This document shows, one piece after another, positions 34,851 to 42,317 of a stretch of 64,000 nt of DNA. The position numbers were made by a program, and so were the translations under genes. The stretch comes from Prevotella sp902465605. Its GTDB lineage: Bacteria; Bacteroidota; Bacteroidia; Bacteroidales; Bacteroidaceae. The DNA lies in NCBI GenBank assembly GCA_902465605.1, contig CABQNT010000003.1, forward strand, positions 170,205 to 234,204. The letters run 5' to 3'. The notes under the pieces are model-generated. The model did not search any database. It was not told the DNA's origin and saw only the letters and a list, made by a program, of their open reading frames with translations. Position 1 is the first letter of the stretch. Each line of letters opens with the position of its first letter.

Positions 34851-35492
34851 TTATTGAATCTTAATATAGTAAAAATTCCATTCTAAATTGGAGCTATCTA
34901 CAGGATAGGTAAAATGAGTTTCTTGTCCACTTAATGTGTATTTTATAAGTATGGCAGCCGTTTGTAATGTTACTTTATTCCCGCTCAAAGACCATTTAAA
35001 ACCAGGTTTTTTTAAGGTTTCTGGATTCCATCCCATCTTCGTATAACCCGAATAATCGTTATTATTAAATACAATGGCCAAAGGGGTTGGCAATTCATAA
35101 GTTTGCCATAGCCAAATATCTCTAACGATATAAAGACCTGGTGCAATGCCACGTGCTCGTGCTATTTTGTTATCCGATGAAATGGCAAGTTTATACCAGT
35201 TCCCTCCTTTGTTTCCTGTTGTTCTAACGGTCCATTCTGAATAGCCTTTCACAGAAACAGGGATTGGGTCACTTAAAGAACTTGCTACTTGTAACTTAGT
35301 TACATCATCATCATTTAAAGGAACATCTTTAATATAGATATTCTTGTATTGGATGGAATACAAATTCTTTTCATCTAAAGAGGCTCTTGTTTTTAGAGGA
35401 GAAGTTTTTTGTACTATGACTTTGCTGGAAGTGTTATTTAAAACCTGCTCATTATCATTCGAACAAGCTATAACCAAAGAAATTAAAAACAA
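34851..35492 (-). CDS. lipoprotein with a frameshifted start
   Basis: The open frame gives 213 residues from a TTG and lacks the positively charged start of its signal peptide. An ATG at 35513 in another frame would give MKTK followed by VIHLFLISLVIACSND if one A were removed from the AAAAA run at 35504-35508. So a single-base insertion near the start separates the ATG from the lipobox. The C-terminal half (GLYIVRDIWLW ... NLEWNFYYIKIQ) resembles the lipoprotein at 37753-38349. Function unknown. Confidence 0.65.
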   Translation of the reverse strand: MFLISLVIACSNDNEQVLNNTSSKVIVQKTSPLKTRASLDEKNLYSIQYKNIYIKDVPLNDDDVTKLQVASSLSDPIPVSVKGYSEWTVRTTGNKGGNWYKLAISSDNKIARARGIAPGLYIVRDIWLWQTYELPTPLAIVFNNNDYSGYTKMGWNPETLKKPGFKWSLSGNKVTLQTAAILIKYTLSGQETHFTYPVDSSNLEWNFYYIKIQ

Positions 35493-35689
35493 ATGAATAA
35501 CTTTTTGTTTTCATAAAATATTTTTTTTAGTAAAGAGTTTGTTATAATAACGTTGTTTTATTATTATTGTTGTTTCTAATGCATAAAAAATATGCGTAAA
35601 TTAGTTTGAAATGAGTGTATTTTTTGTTGTTTCCTTGATTTCATCCCCCTCTCATAGACTCCTTCTTTCACGAAATAGATATATTCTCT

Positions 35690-36821
35690 ACCCCAGTTCG
35701 GGATAACAGAGAGCCTTATACGATAATAATGCTGCGTGTATATGCCTCCTCCCCACGCCATCAGGTGTGAGTTACGAGAGAATATGAAAGAAGTAGCTTT
35801 AGTTTTAGAACAGCGATAGCTGCTTTGTGTCCTCAATGCAGTATCCCTGCAATGCCTTTGGCTTATTGTCGAAGAAGCAATACGCTCCCAATGCCGAAAT
35901 GAGGTTCATGATAAAGTTGCTTACAGATCTATGGCGTGAGTGTACAATCTGTGCCGTGTTCTTCAGCATATCGTTGATTGTTTCGATGATGTATCTCTTG
36001 CGCAGCATCATTCTGTCATAGAACGGCATCAGCTTGTTTTTCATGTTTACGCGCAACCCAGTTACCAGTTGTATTCCATCCTCAAAGAGGAAGTTAAACA
36101 GCTTCTGCGAAATATAGCCTTTGTCAGCTAACAGCTTGCCATACAAACGTTTAGCGAGAACCTTGAATACATTCGGATCCTTGTCGCTGACATTTGCGCC
36201 TGTAAGGACAAAGGCTATTATCTCGCCTCTGTCATTGCATGCAAGGTGGAGCTTAAAGCCATGGAACCAACCCATTGTTCCTTTTCCGTCAGTGGCAATT
36301 CCCTTGAATACCTTATTGGCATATCTCCTGAGATTATGACATATGGGTATCATCGTGGAATCAACGAATGTTATGCCGGTACATCTTCCGAAAGCTCCCA
36401 GATTAAGGAAGAACATGAGCTGGAAGAACACACGGCTTTCCAACTCCACAAAGCGGTTGTACGACACGGCTTTCGGAAAATAAGACTTCATCGTACCCTT
36501 AATGAAGAACAAGGTAGTAGTGCTTGAAATTGCGGAATGTACCAAAATGAAAATACAACAGAATGGTCATGATTTCACTGTCGGACAACGACGCTTGGCG
36601 ACGTCTACGCTTGACTCCGCTATTGTCTTCAAGTAGATTTCCTGCATTTTCCGCATCAAAATGTTTGCAAAACTCGTCTATAATACAAAATAATTCTATA
36701 ACTTTGTAATCGGTAGTCATATTAAATGTATTTGTAACTGTTTGATTTTCACCTATAAAGGTACAAAATATTTATGAGATTACCAATTTCTTATGAACAA
36801 AATCTTATCCCGAACTGGGGT
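35690..36821 (-). mobile_element. IS982-family insertion sequence, probably inactive
   Basis: Bounded by inverted repeats ACCCCAGTTCGGGATAA at 35690-35706 and its complement at 36805-36821 (17 bp exact). It contains one frameshifted transposase. No clear target duplication is visible at the ends. It sits between two groups of small lipoprotein genes on the same strand and probably split an earlier operon. Confidence 0.83.
35805..36720 (-). pseudogene. IS982-type transposase, frameshifted
   Basis: Two frames together give an almost complete ~304-residue DDE transposase. Residues up to FRNFKHYYL are in one frame from ATG 36720. The rest, from LFFIKGTMKSYFPKAVSYN, is in another, ending KQLSLF. 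The break is at about 36512-36515, where one extra base is present. Catalytic residues are visible in FVDSTMIPICH, DKGYISQKL and YIIETIND. Programmed frameshifting is not usual for IS982, so I call it a pseudogene. Confidence 0.8.
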
Positions 36822-36966
36822 CTTTCTTGATACAGCAAGGTGTGTCTTTGTACCACAAATTGCCATTTGTACCACAAAGACCCTTGCCCCGAAAGGGGGA
36901 TAAATCACTCCGAAGTCGTGTTGTATTTTAGAAAAAGAGATAAAAACTTTTGAAATCCTTTATAAA

Positions 36967-37749
36967 TTATACTCTCTTGCTAACCGCATAAATAAACTGA
37001 TAGCCAAGACTTCCAATATTAGAAGGATGTCTTACAAAGAACGGCCAATCAATATCTAATATAATGGTTTTATGAGATACATTTTCCCACTGTATTCGTA
37101 ATTGATAAGAGTCCATCTGATATTGGTTGACATTTTCTTTAGTTTTAAGTAAATATAAAGAATACCCTCGTTCTGTATAAGATGATCTCGTATTAGGAAC
37201 AAGACCACATAAAGGTGAAGGGCGTGCAGAAACTTTTTCTCCGTCTTTTGCATTATAATATGTTCCAAAGAGTCCCCATCTACACACATATATCTTTTTG
37301 GCACTAATCCTTAATTCAGGCGAAACAACTTTATTGATAGAGTCAACCATACTTTTACTAAATTTAGCATTAAAGTTAGCATAAACAGAAGGATCCGAAT
37401 AATAATCAACAGTCTCTCGATAGATATACACTGTATCTGTTCGTATTCGTCTTTTTGCTCTTAAAACACCTCTGGTTTGTGGTTGTTCTTCTTCTACTTT
37501 TATCCATCCCTTTTGTATTAATCGATTCTCACGTTCGTTTACAACTTGTGTTAGAGTATGTCGCAAATCTTCTAAAGAATTGACACAAAGTACTGTTGTA
37601 TCATTATTTATTGTTGGAACAATAAATTCTCTCCTTTTTGCAGTATCTTTGTTATCTAACATAGAATTGCTTTCATTTTCACAGCTAGTTAGAAAAGAAA
37701 AAAATAATATCGCAAAAAGTGAAAAACTGAAAAATAATCTTTTATCCAT
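36967..37749 (-). CDS. lipoprotein of the accessory island
   Basis: A 260-residue protein with a signal ending FFSFLTSC (Cys at 23). A basic central stretch (QPQTRGVLRAKRRIRTDTVYIYR) is followed by a beta-rich C-terminus (LRIQWENVSHKTIILDIDWPFF). Third in a tight run: it starts 3 bp after the preceding lipoprotein gene. AT-rich codon use. Function unknown. Confidence 0.7.
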   Translation of the reverse strand: MDKRLFFSFSLFAILFFSFLTSCENESNSMLDNKDTAKRREFIVPTINNDTTVLCVNSLEDLRHTLTQVVNERENRLIQKGWIKVEEEQPQTRGVLRAKRRIRTDTVYIYRETVDYYSDPSVYANFNAKFSKSMVDSINKVVSPELRISAKKIYVCRWGLFGTYYNAKDGEKVSARPSPLCGLVPNTRSSYTERGYSLYLLKTKENVNQYQMDSYQLRIQWENVSHKTIILDIDWPFFVRHPSNIGSLGYQFIYAVSKRV

Positions 37750-37752
37750 ATT

Positions 37753-38349
37753 TTATTGTGGTGAGATAGAATACTTCCATTCGATGTCCTTAGGAGTACA
37801 TGGATCATATCGATCCATTCTCCGACCATATAAATCGCTGACAACATGAAGAACGAATGTTTTAAGTTCCTTTGCGTTACTTGCAGGTTCTTCATATCCA
37901 CGGTCTTTCGTTAGAGCTATGCTGCTATTACCCAATACAAAATCTAGAGAGGGTTTGTAGCCACATTTTTGAGACTCTTCCGACCATATATCATACCCTG
38001 GTTTATATATATTTTTATAGCATATCAAGTATTCAACAATATAAACTCCTTGTGGTAAACCAAACTTTGCAGCAGCTGCACTTTTTAGTGCAATCTTCCC
38101 TCTTTTTGCAGTTTCTGTTCTATCACTTCCATATACCACAACAAGTTCGTCTTCAACAATATCATCATTTGCTCTCGTCTTTATTCGGGAAACTTTTGCA
38201 ACCCTTGCAGACGTTTCTTTTTGTTTAGTTACTGCAATGTCCGAATTTTGTTCTTTCAACGAACCCTTTGGTAAATAAGATTCTTCGATTTCATTGCTAC
38301 ACGATATAGCAATAAAAGCAATCATTAAAAATGGTAATAAGTTTTTCAT
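37753..38349 (-). CDS. lipoprotein of the accessory island, paralogue of the one at 34851
   Basis: A 198-residue protein with a lipobox signal (IAISC, Cys at 17). After a low-complexity linker with a KTRA motif the C-terminal half reads GLPQGVYIVEYLICYK ... GYKPSLDFVLGNSSIAL ... DIEWKYSISPQ, which aligns by eye with the protein at 34851-35492. Second gene of a three-gene run with 2-3 bp spacing. Function unknown. Confidence 0.7.
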   Translation of the reverse strand: MKNLLPFLMIAFIAISCSNEIEESYLPKGSLKEQNSDIAVTKQKETSARVAKVSRIKTRANDDIVEDELVVVYGSDRTETAKRGKIALKSAAAAKFGLPQGVYIVEYLICYKNIYKPGYDIWSEESQKCGYKPSLDFVLGNSSIALTKDRGYEEPASNAKELKTFVLHVVSDLYGRRMDRYDPCTPKDIEWKYSISPQ

Positions 38350-38351
38350 TT

Positions 38352-38837
38352 TTAAAAATTTAATTTGAATATATAATCCGATTCCTTTATTTTATCATCG
38401 ACACAAAAGGCATGAATAGTATGCGTTGTATCTATATGTTGAATATTATCAACATAACCTTTTATTTTTATGGTTAAATCGTCAGAAATAGATGGGAATT
38501 TCATTCTTTTTCGGTAGGTTACTCCAATATGAATCCAATCTGGATTTCTCGTTTTTAAATATAGCGTAATCGTATCAGAAGTAGAACAATATCCCTTGGA
38601 TATTTCAAACATTCCATCTTTACAAACTTTTATCTCTTTACCTTGTTTTACATATAATGTGCTGCGATTCCCTGTGTATGCGACCATAGTAGTCCAAGGA
38701 GAAGTTTTTTCATTATCCCCACAAAGATTGAGCGAAAGTTGTTTTTCAACAGACTCTTTATTGGTGGTAAAGTCTGTCTTATCACAACTTTGAAATGCAA
38801 AAAATATTATCAATAGAACTAAATGTAATGGTTTCAT
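38352..38837 (-). CDS. lipoprotein, first gene of the accessory lipoprotein operon
   Basis: A 161-residue protein with a lipobox-like signal (IFFAFQSC, Cys at 18). The mature part is beta-rich with no recognised domain. It leads the run 38352, 37753, 36967, whose genes are separated by 2 or 3 bp, so they are surely co-transcribed. Confidence 0.68.
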   Translation of the reverse strand: MKPLHLVLLIIFFAFQSCDKTDFTTNKESVEKQLSLNLCGDNEKTSPWTTMVAYTGNRSTLYVKQGKEIKVCKDGMFEISKGYCSTSDTITLYLKTRNPDWIHIGVTYRKRMKFPSISDDLTIKIKGYVDNIQHIDTTHTIHAFCVDDKIKESDYIFKLNF

Positions 38838-39054
38838 CTTAATAATTTTAGTTGTAAATTTTGATACAAAAAAGAAATTAAGCCGTTACCGCAAAATGTT
38901 ATGATTTGTTTTTCTTATACCTAATTAAAAGAGTTCATTGTTCCTAACATAATGGGTATAATTCACACAATACATGTTGGACATTCCGAATAACTTCAAA
39001 GAATTATAGAGTTACAACTCTCTTTTCTGAAATAACCCTAAGCGACCATTTTGG

Positions 39055-39249
39055 TTAATCCCCCTTTTGCTTATATGTCCTTGCCATTTGATTTCTCATA
39101 CTGATAATGCTAAATCTTAACAGAACGTATGCTTGTGCTCTTTGCTTTCGAATGCAATAGTAGGCAATTTGTTTCAAAGTACCAAATTTTTCGAATGATT
39201 TTTCGTCAAAAAGGCTCTTTTTCTCAATTTGCAATGTGAAAAGGTTAAT
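39055..39249 (-). pseudogene. orphan C-terminal coding remnant
   Basis: An open frame of about 64 codons on the minus strand without a plausible ATG near its beginning. It reads like real protein (SLFDEKSFEKFGTLKQIAYY, then RKQRAQAYVLLRFS). It may be the tail of a decayed gene. No family recognised. The rest of the 38838-39515 gap shows no gene. Confidence 0.3.
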
Positions 39250-39375
39250 TATAAGTCATTTTGGCTGGCATAATATCGATACTGAATATTACTTCCAATA
39301 GAAGTTAGATGTGCTAATTTAAGGTGATTCTACAATTTATTTCCGTAAAAACACACTGGTTTCATTAGAAAACAT

Positions 39376-39480
39376 TATCTTTGTAACATTAAATTGAATG
39401 TTCTTTGAGAGATTGCAGAATAAAGAAAGGGAAAGAAATTCGTTCGTTTCCAAATCGTAACCCTTTTCTTCTTTATTCAT
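39376..39480 (+). ncRNA. possible small RNA or decayed leader
   Basis: A TATCTTTG box at 39376-39383 is followed by a hairpin in which GAATAAAGAA at 39418-39427 pairs with TTCTTTATTC at 39469-39478. There is no ORF of note in between and no T-run. Weak. Confidence 0.25.
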
Positions 39481-39515
39481 TGTTATTCTATTGATTATCT
39501 GAAAGATACAAAAAT

Positions 39516-39653
39516 CTAAAATCTTTTGCGGGCATAGTCGGCTACCTCTACTTCATCATTGCCATCATCACTCTTACTACATCCCGTGAAAACAATCGCT
39601 GCCGTCAATGACAAGAATAGTGAAAAATACTTTAAAATGTTCATTTTGTTCAT
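39516..39653 (-). CDS. very short lipoprotein (45 residues)
   Basis: ATG 39653 to TAG 39516. A full lipobox signal (LTAAIVFTGCSKSDD, Cys at about 25) is followed by only about 20 acidic residues ending ARKRF. It is either a small lipopeptide or the start of a truncated lipoprotein gene. Its neighbours are remnants, which favours truncation. Confidence 0.5.
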   Translation of the reverse strand: MNKMNILKYFSLFLSLTAAIVFTGCSKSDDGNDEVEVADYARKRF

Positions 39654-39788
39654 TGTAATATTTTTTTATGATTTATACAATTTGCAAAATTGTAAGTATT
39701 TTCTTTTTCGTTTTATGGTAGGTTGCAAATATTAACACCTGTAAAGACTTTTTTATAACGCAAACACTTCAGCAGGCGGCACATTCCC

Positions 39789-40079
39789 AAAATTAAGGAG
39801 CATTGTCAAGCACGAAGCGAGAAAAAACTAGACTTTGCTTTCAATATGTCCCTGTCGACCGTCAACATGGTAAAGTATGTGGCTCATAGAATGGAAATAG
39901 AGAAACGCATCAAACTCTCTGTTCAAGATATGAAGGTAATGTTACATAACATCGCTCTATATGAGGAGATTAAATTATTTACCAGGTGTGAGAAAAAGAA
40001 CAGACCACACATATATTTGCAAACGAAGTATGATATTCCAAAGCATATATTGATGTTTGGAGTCAAGAATGCTGCTTAA
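39789..40079 (+). pseudogene. transposase C-terminal remnant (IS4-like)
   Basis: In frame from about 39789 it reads KIKEHCQARSEKKLDFAFNMSLS, a stretch typical of the end of IS4-type DDE transposases, then ~70 residues of unclear tail. The catalytic part is missing. No terminal repeats found. Confidence 0.5.
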
Positions 40080-40147
40080 AATTTAACGAACTATTGTGAG
40101 ATTAGATGTGATAAATAATATTACTCCTCAAAGGCATGGATAAAATT

Positions 40148-40160
40148 ACGGAAATTCCGT
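40148..40160. promoter_or_regulatory. 13-bp perfect palindrome upstream of the glutaredoxin-like gene
   Basis: ACGGAA-A-TTCCGT ends 31 bp before the -7 box TATATTTGC at 40191-40199, a position fitting a regulator site near -45. Confidence 0.4.
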
Positions 40161-40190
40161 TATTTGTTTGCTTTTGTAAGATGAAAATCT

Positions 40191-40199
40191 TATATTTGC
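40191..40199 (+). promoter_or_regulatory. -7 box of the glutaredoxin-like gene
   Basis: TATATTTGC matches TAnnTTTGC; the ATG is at 40275. Confidence 0.55.
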
Positions 40200-40274
40200 A
40201 TGGTAAGCGAACCACTTTCACCAAGGGCTGAAAAGGGTTTTGAAAATGATTTGATGAAATAAAAAAGTGACGGT

Positions 40275-40571
40275 ATGATTAAAATTTATGGTATGAAGTC
40301 GTGCCCCGATTGCGTGGCAGTTGACAGACAGGTGGAAGGCAACAGCAGGTATCAGGTGATTGACATCGGTGAGCATGTTGGGCTGTTGAAAGAGTTTTTG
40401 CGCCTACGCGACAACAATCCAGTCTTTGACGAGGCTAAGAAAAAAGGATATGCGGGCATTCCGTGTTTCGTTTTGGAAGACGGAACGGTGACGCTGAACC
40501 CTGAAGAAGCCGGACTGAAGTCGGGGAGGCCTGAACCCACCAGCTGTCGCATTGACGGTTCGGGGTGTTGA
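40275..40571 (+). CDS. glutaredoxin-like protein with CPDC motif
   Basis: A 98-residue thioredoxin-fold protein. The redox motif C10-P-D-C13 follows the first strand (IKIYGMKSCPDC), and the cis-Pro region is AGIPCFVLEDG. It ends in a short Cys-containing tail. It probably reduces disulfides in the cytoplasm. Alone on its strand, with its own promoter and a palindrome upstream. Confidence 0.82.
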   Translation: MIKIYGMKSCPDCVAVDRQVEGNSRYQVIDIGEHVGLLKEFLRLRDNNPVFDEAKKKGYAGIPCFVLEDGTVTLNPEEAGLKSGRPEPTSCRIDGSGC

Positions 40572-40696
40572 GCCAGTTTGCGATGCCGCATGAAAATGAA
40601 AAAGCCACCTTCACAGGCAGCTTTGACATATTATACAAAAACATTATGAATACTTTATTTAGCGAACAAGATCTAAAAAAAAGTTTATTTTATATT

Positions 40697-41098
40697 TCAT
40701 GAGGTTTCTTGCTTGATAGCGGTGTCGCATCCGGCGCACGTCCCATCACATTTTTTACATTTGCGTTGACAATACCGTTCGCATTGCAGGCGAATGTCGT
40801 AGCCTAACATGGCACCCAGGATGAAATCCTCTTCGGGTGTCAGCTTGTTGAGCGGTTTGTCAATCATGTGGCGAACGGCATCGATGCAAGCTGCTCTGCC
40901 AAAAAACAGATTCAGCGTATGGTTACCCGCCGGCTGAATGAAATAGTCGATGTTTTGGTTCTCCAAACGGTTCACCGCAAATTCCTCGTATTTTTTGTTG
41001 AAGGTATAGAGCACCATTTGTCGCACTCCCTTCTTGTACTCATAGATATGGTTCATGAGCACCTTCAACTCTCCTGGTATGGTTTCTGCGGTTTTCAT
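40697..41098 (-). CDS. DUF2023 family protein
   Basis: A 133-residue protein whose core (HIYEYKKGVRQMVLYT, QNIDYFIQPAGNHTLNLFFG) matches DUF2023. The C-terminus is cysteine-rich (CERYCQRKCKKCDGTCAGC), a possible Fe-S or zinc site. It lies 39 bp downstream of the flavodoxin gene, a pairing seen in other Bacteroidota, so I infer a flavodoxin-linked redox role. Confidence 0.82.
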   Translation of the reverse strand: MKTAETIPGELKVLMNHIYEYKKGVRQMVLYTFNKKYEEFAVNRLENQNIDYFIQPAGNHTLNLFFGRAACIDAVRHMIDKPLNKLTPEEDFILGAMLGYDIRLQCERYCQRKCKKCDGTCAGCDTAIKQETS

Positions 41099-41137
41099 GC
41101 TTGTCAGGCCAACGGGGTTATGGTTTCTTCATCACGT

Positions 41138-41626
41138 TTACAGACTTCCCTTGATGTCGTTAATCCATGCGTCGATGCGTTCGTCGGTCTTGTCTTCTTC
41201 GTTGAGGTCGTCAAGTGCCAATCCAACAAACTTTCCATCCACCACGGCATCACTGTCGTCAAAGGTGTATCCGTCGGTTGATACGGCACCTATGATGTTG
41301 GCGCCTTCCACGGCTTGATATAGCTCAGACATACCGCTGCAAAACGTGTCGGAGTAGGATTCGCAGTCGCCGCATCCAAACAGGGCTACGGTCTTTCCTG
41401 ACAGGCCTGCGCCTTTAAGTACCTCAACTCCTTCGTACCAATCGTCCTGCATGTCGCCCGAACCCCAAGTGGATGTTCCGAGAATAAGATTGTCGTGGCT
41501 GTTTACAATGTCAGCTGTGAGGTCGGTTACGTCAACGGCTTCAATACCCAATTTCTTGGCAATCTTCTCTGCGATGGCCTGACAGGTTCCTGTCGATGAG
41601 CCATATATAACAACTGTTGGTTTCAT
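41138..41626 (-). CDS. fldA: flavodoxin
   Basis: A 162-residue FMN-binding electron carrier. The phosphate loop is GSSTGTCQAIAEKIA at 9-23, with later TWGSGDMQDDWY and FGCGDCESYSDTFC, as in long-chain flavodoxins. The start is ATG 41626; the frame continues upstream to 41698 but the promoter box lies within that extension. Probably co-transcribed with DUF2023. Confidence 0.93.
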   Translation of the reverse strand: MKPTVVIYGSSTGTCQAIAEKIAKKLGIEAVDVTDLTADIVNSHDNLILGTSTWGSGDMQDDWYEGVEVLKGAGLSGKTVALFGCGDCESYSDTFCSGMSELYQAVEGANIIGAVSTDGYTFDDSDAVVDGKFVGLALDDLNEEDKTDERIDAWINDIKGSL

Positions 41627-41666
41627 GATTGTTCTATTTAATTTTACGTTTGTATTTTTGTTCGAT

Positions 41667-41675
41667 GCAAAGATA
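41667..41675 (-). promoter_or_regulatory. -7 box of the flavodoxin gene
   Basis: The minus strand reads TATCTTTGC, 41 bp before the ATG at 41626. Confidence 0.6.
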
Positions 41676-41746
41676 TGAACAATTTGATAACCCGACAATA
41701 CCTAAAAATAATGGTTTTTACTAAATACCTAATGATGGGGATGCTT

Positions 41747-42014
41747 TTTAAGGCTGGTTCTATAAATTACCGCCGCATAAAGTCATTAAATTTTTATGAA
41801 ATACGTTTTGTATCTTTTGGCTTCTTTTTATATAAAACAGGCTGCGCCTCAACAATTCAAACAAGTTTGATTGCATTCGGCTTGCACCGTTTTTGGGTTC
41901 AAAATGTAAGTTCGTTCAGTCGTGTAGCTCGCTACACTCCTTCACTCTCTTGCATTTTGACCTCAAAAATAAGTTCAAAATCTAACAAAGCTAATTTATA
42001 GAACCAGCCTTAAA
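41747..42014 (-). repeat. MITE-like structured element, family C, copy 1
   Basis: 268 bp with terminal inverted repeats TTAAGGCTGGTTCTATAAAT at both ends. An internal hairpin GTGTAGC-TC-GCTACAC is at 41922-41937, inside a longer imperfect stem (CAAAATGTAAG with CTTGCATTTTG). No transposase. Its inverted homologue is at 61523-61723. The right end supplies the last residues and stop of the neighbouring YgbA-type gene. Confidence 0.85.
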
Positions 42015-42317
42015 CGAAAAGCGAAGAATTTGTATCAAATGTCGACAAGTGGCAACAGGCGCATAGAACATCATGCGAGGGCCTGCCCAGCGCATCACCT
42101 TACGAACCTTTTGGCGCATGTCGGGTCTGTAACAATGCACAGGACAGTCTTTACATGCGGGCTTTTGCTCGCCAAACTTACATCGTTGCAGTCGTTCACA
42201 GGCATAATCGCCCAACTGCCTGTACGCTTCGGGTACCTCATTTAAGTGTAGGCGATGCCGACAATAGAGGTCTATCATCAACCGGATGGTTTTTTGGTCA
42301 CGTTCTATCTTCGTCAT
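41991..42317 (-). CDS. nitrous oxide-stimulated promoter (YgbA_NO) family protein
   Basis: A 108-residue cysteine-rich protein with the family motif RCKFGEQKPACKDCPVHCY and VMRWAGPRMMFYAPV. The family is linked to NO-responsive genes in enterobacteria; four cysteines may bind a metal. The ATG overlaps the stop of the subtilisin gene (ATGA). The last residues (FKAGSIN) and stop are encoded by the repeat element at 41747-42014, so the native C-terminus may have been replaced. Confidence 0.8.
   Translation of the reverse strand: MTKIERDQKTIRLMIDLYCRHRLHLNEVPEAYRQLGDYACERLQRCKFGEQKPACKDCPVHCYRPDMRQKVRKVMRWAGPRMMFYAPVATCRHLIQILRFSFKAGSIN

Noticed and set aside
35576..35836. 86-residue ORF at the IS left end
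   Set aside because: It crosses the IS boundary and resembles nothing; chance frame.
35684..36827. Target-site duplication of the IS
   Set aside because: Flanks TTCTCT and CTTTCT do not match as a direct repeat.
34304..40079. Prophage or integrative element
   Set aside because: No integrase, phage structural, conjugation or replication gene and no attachment repeats were found; only IS traces and lipoproteins.
41675..42001. ORF on the plus strand
   Set aside because: It is the body of the family C element read the other way; no plausible protein.
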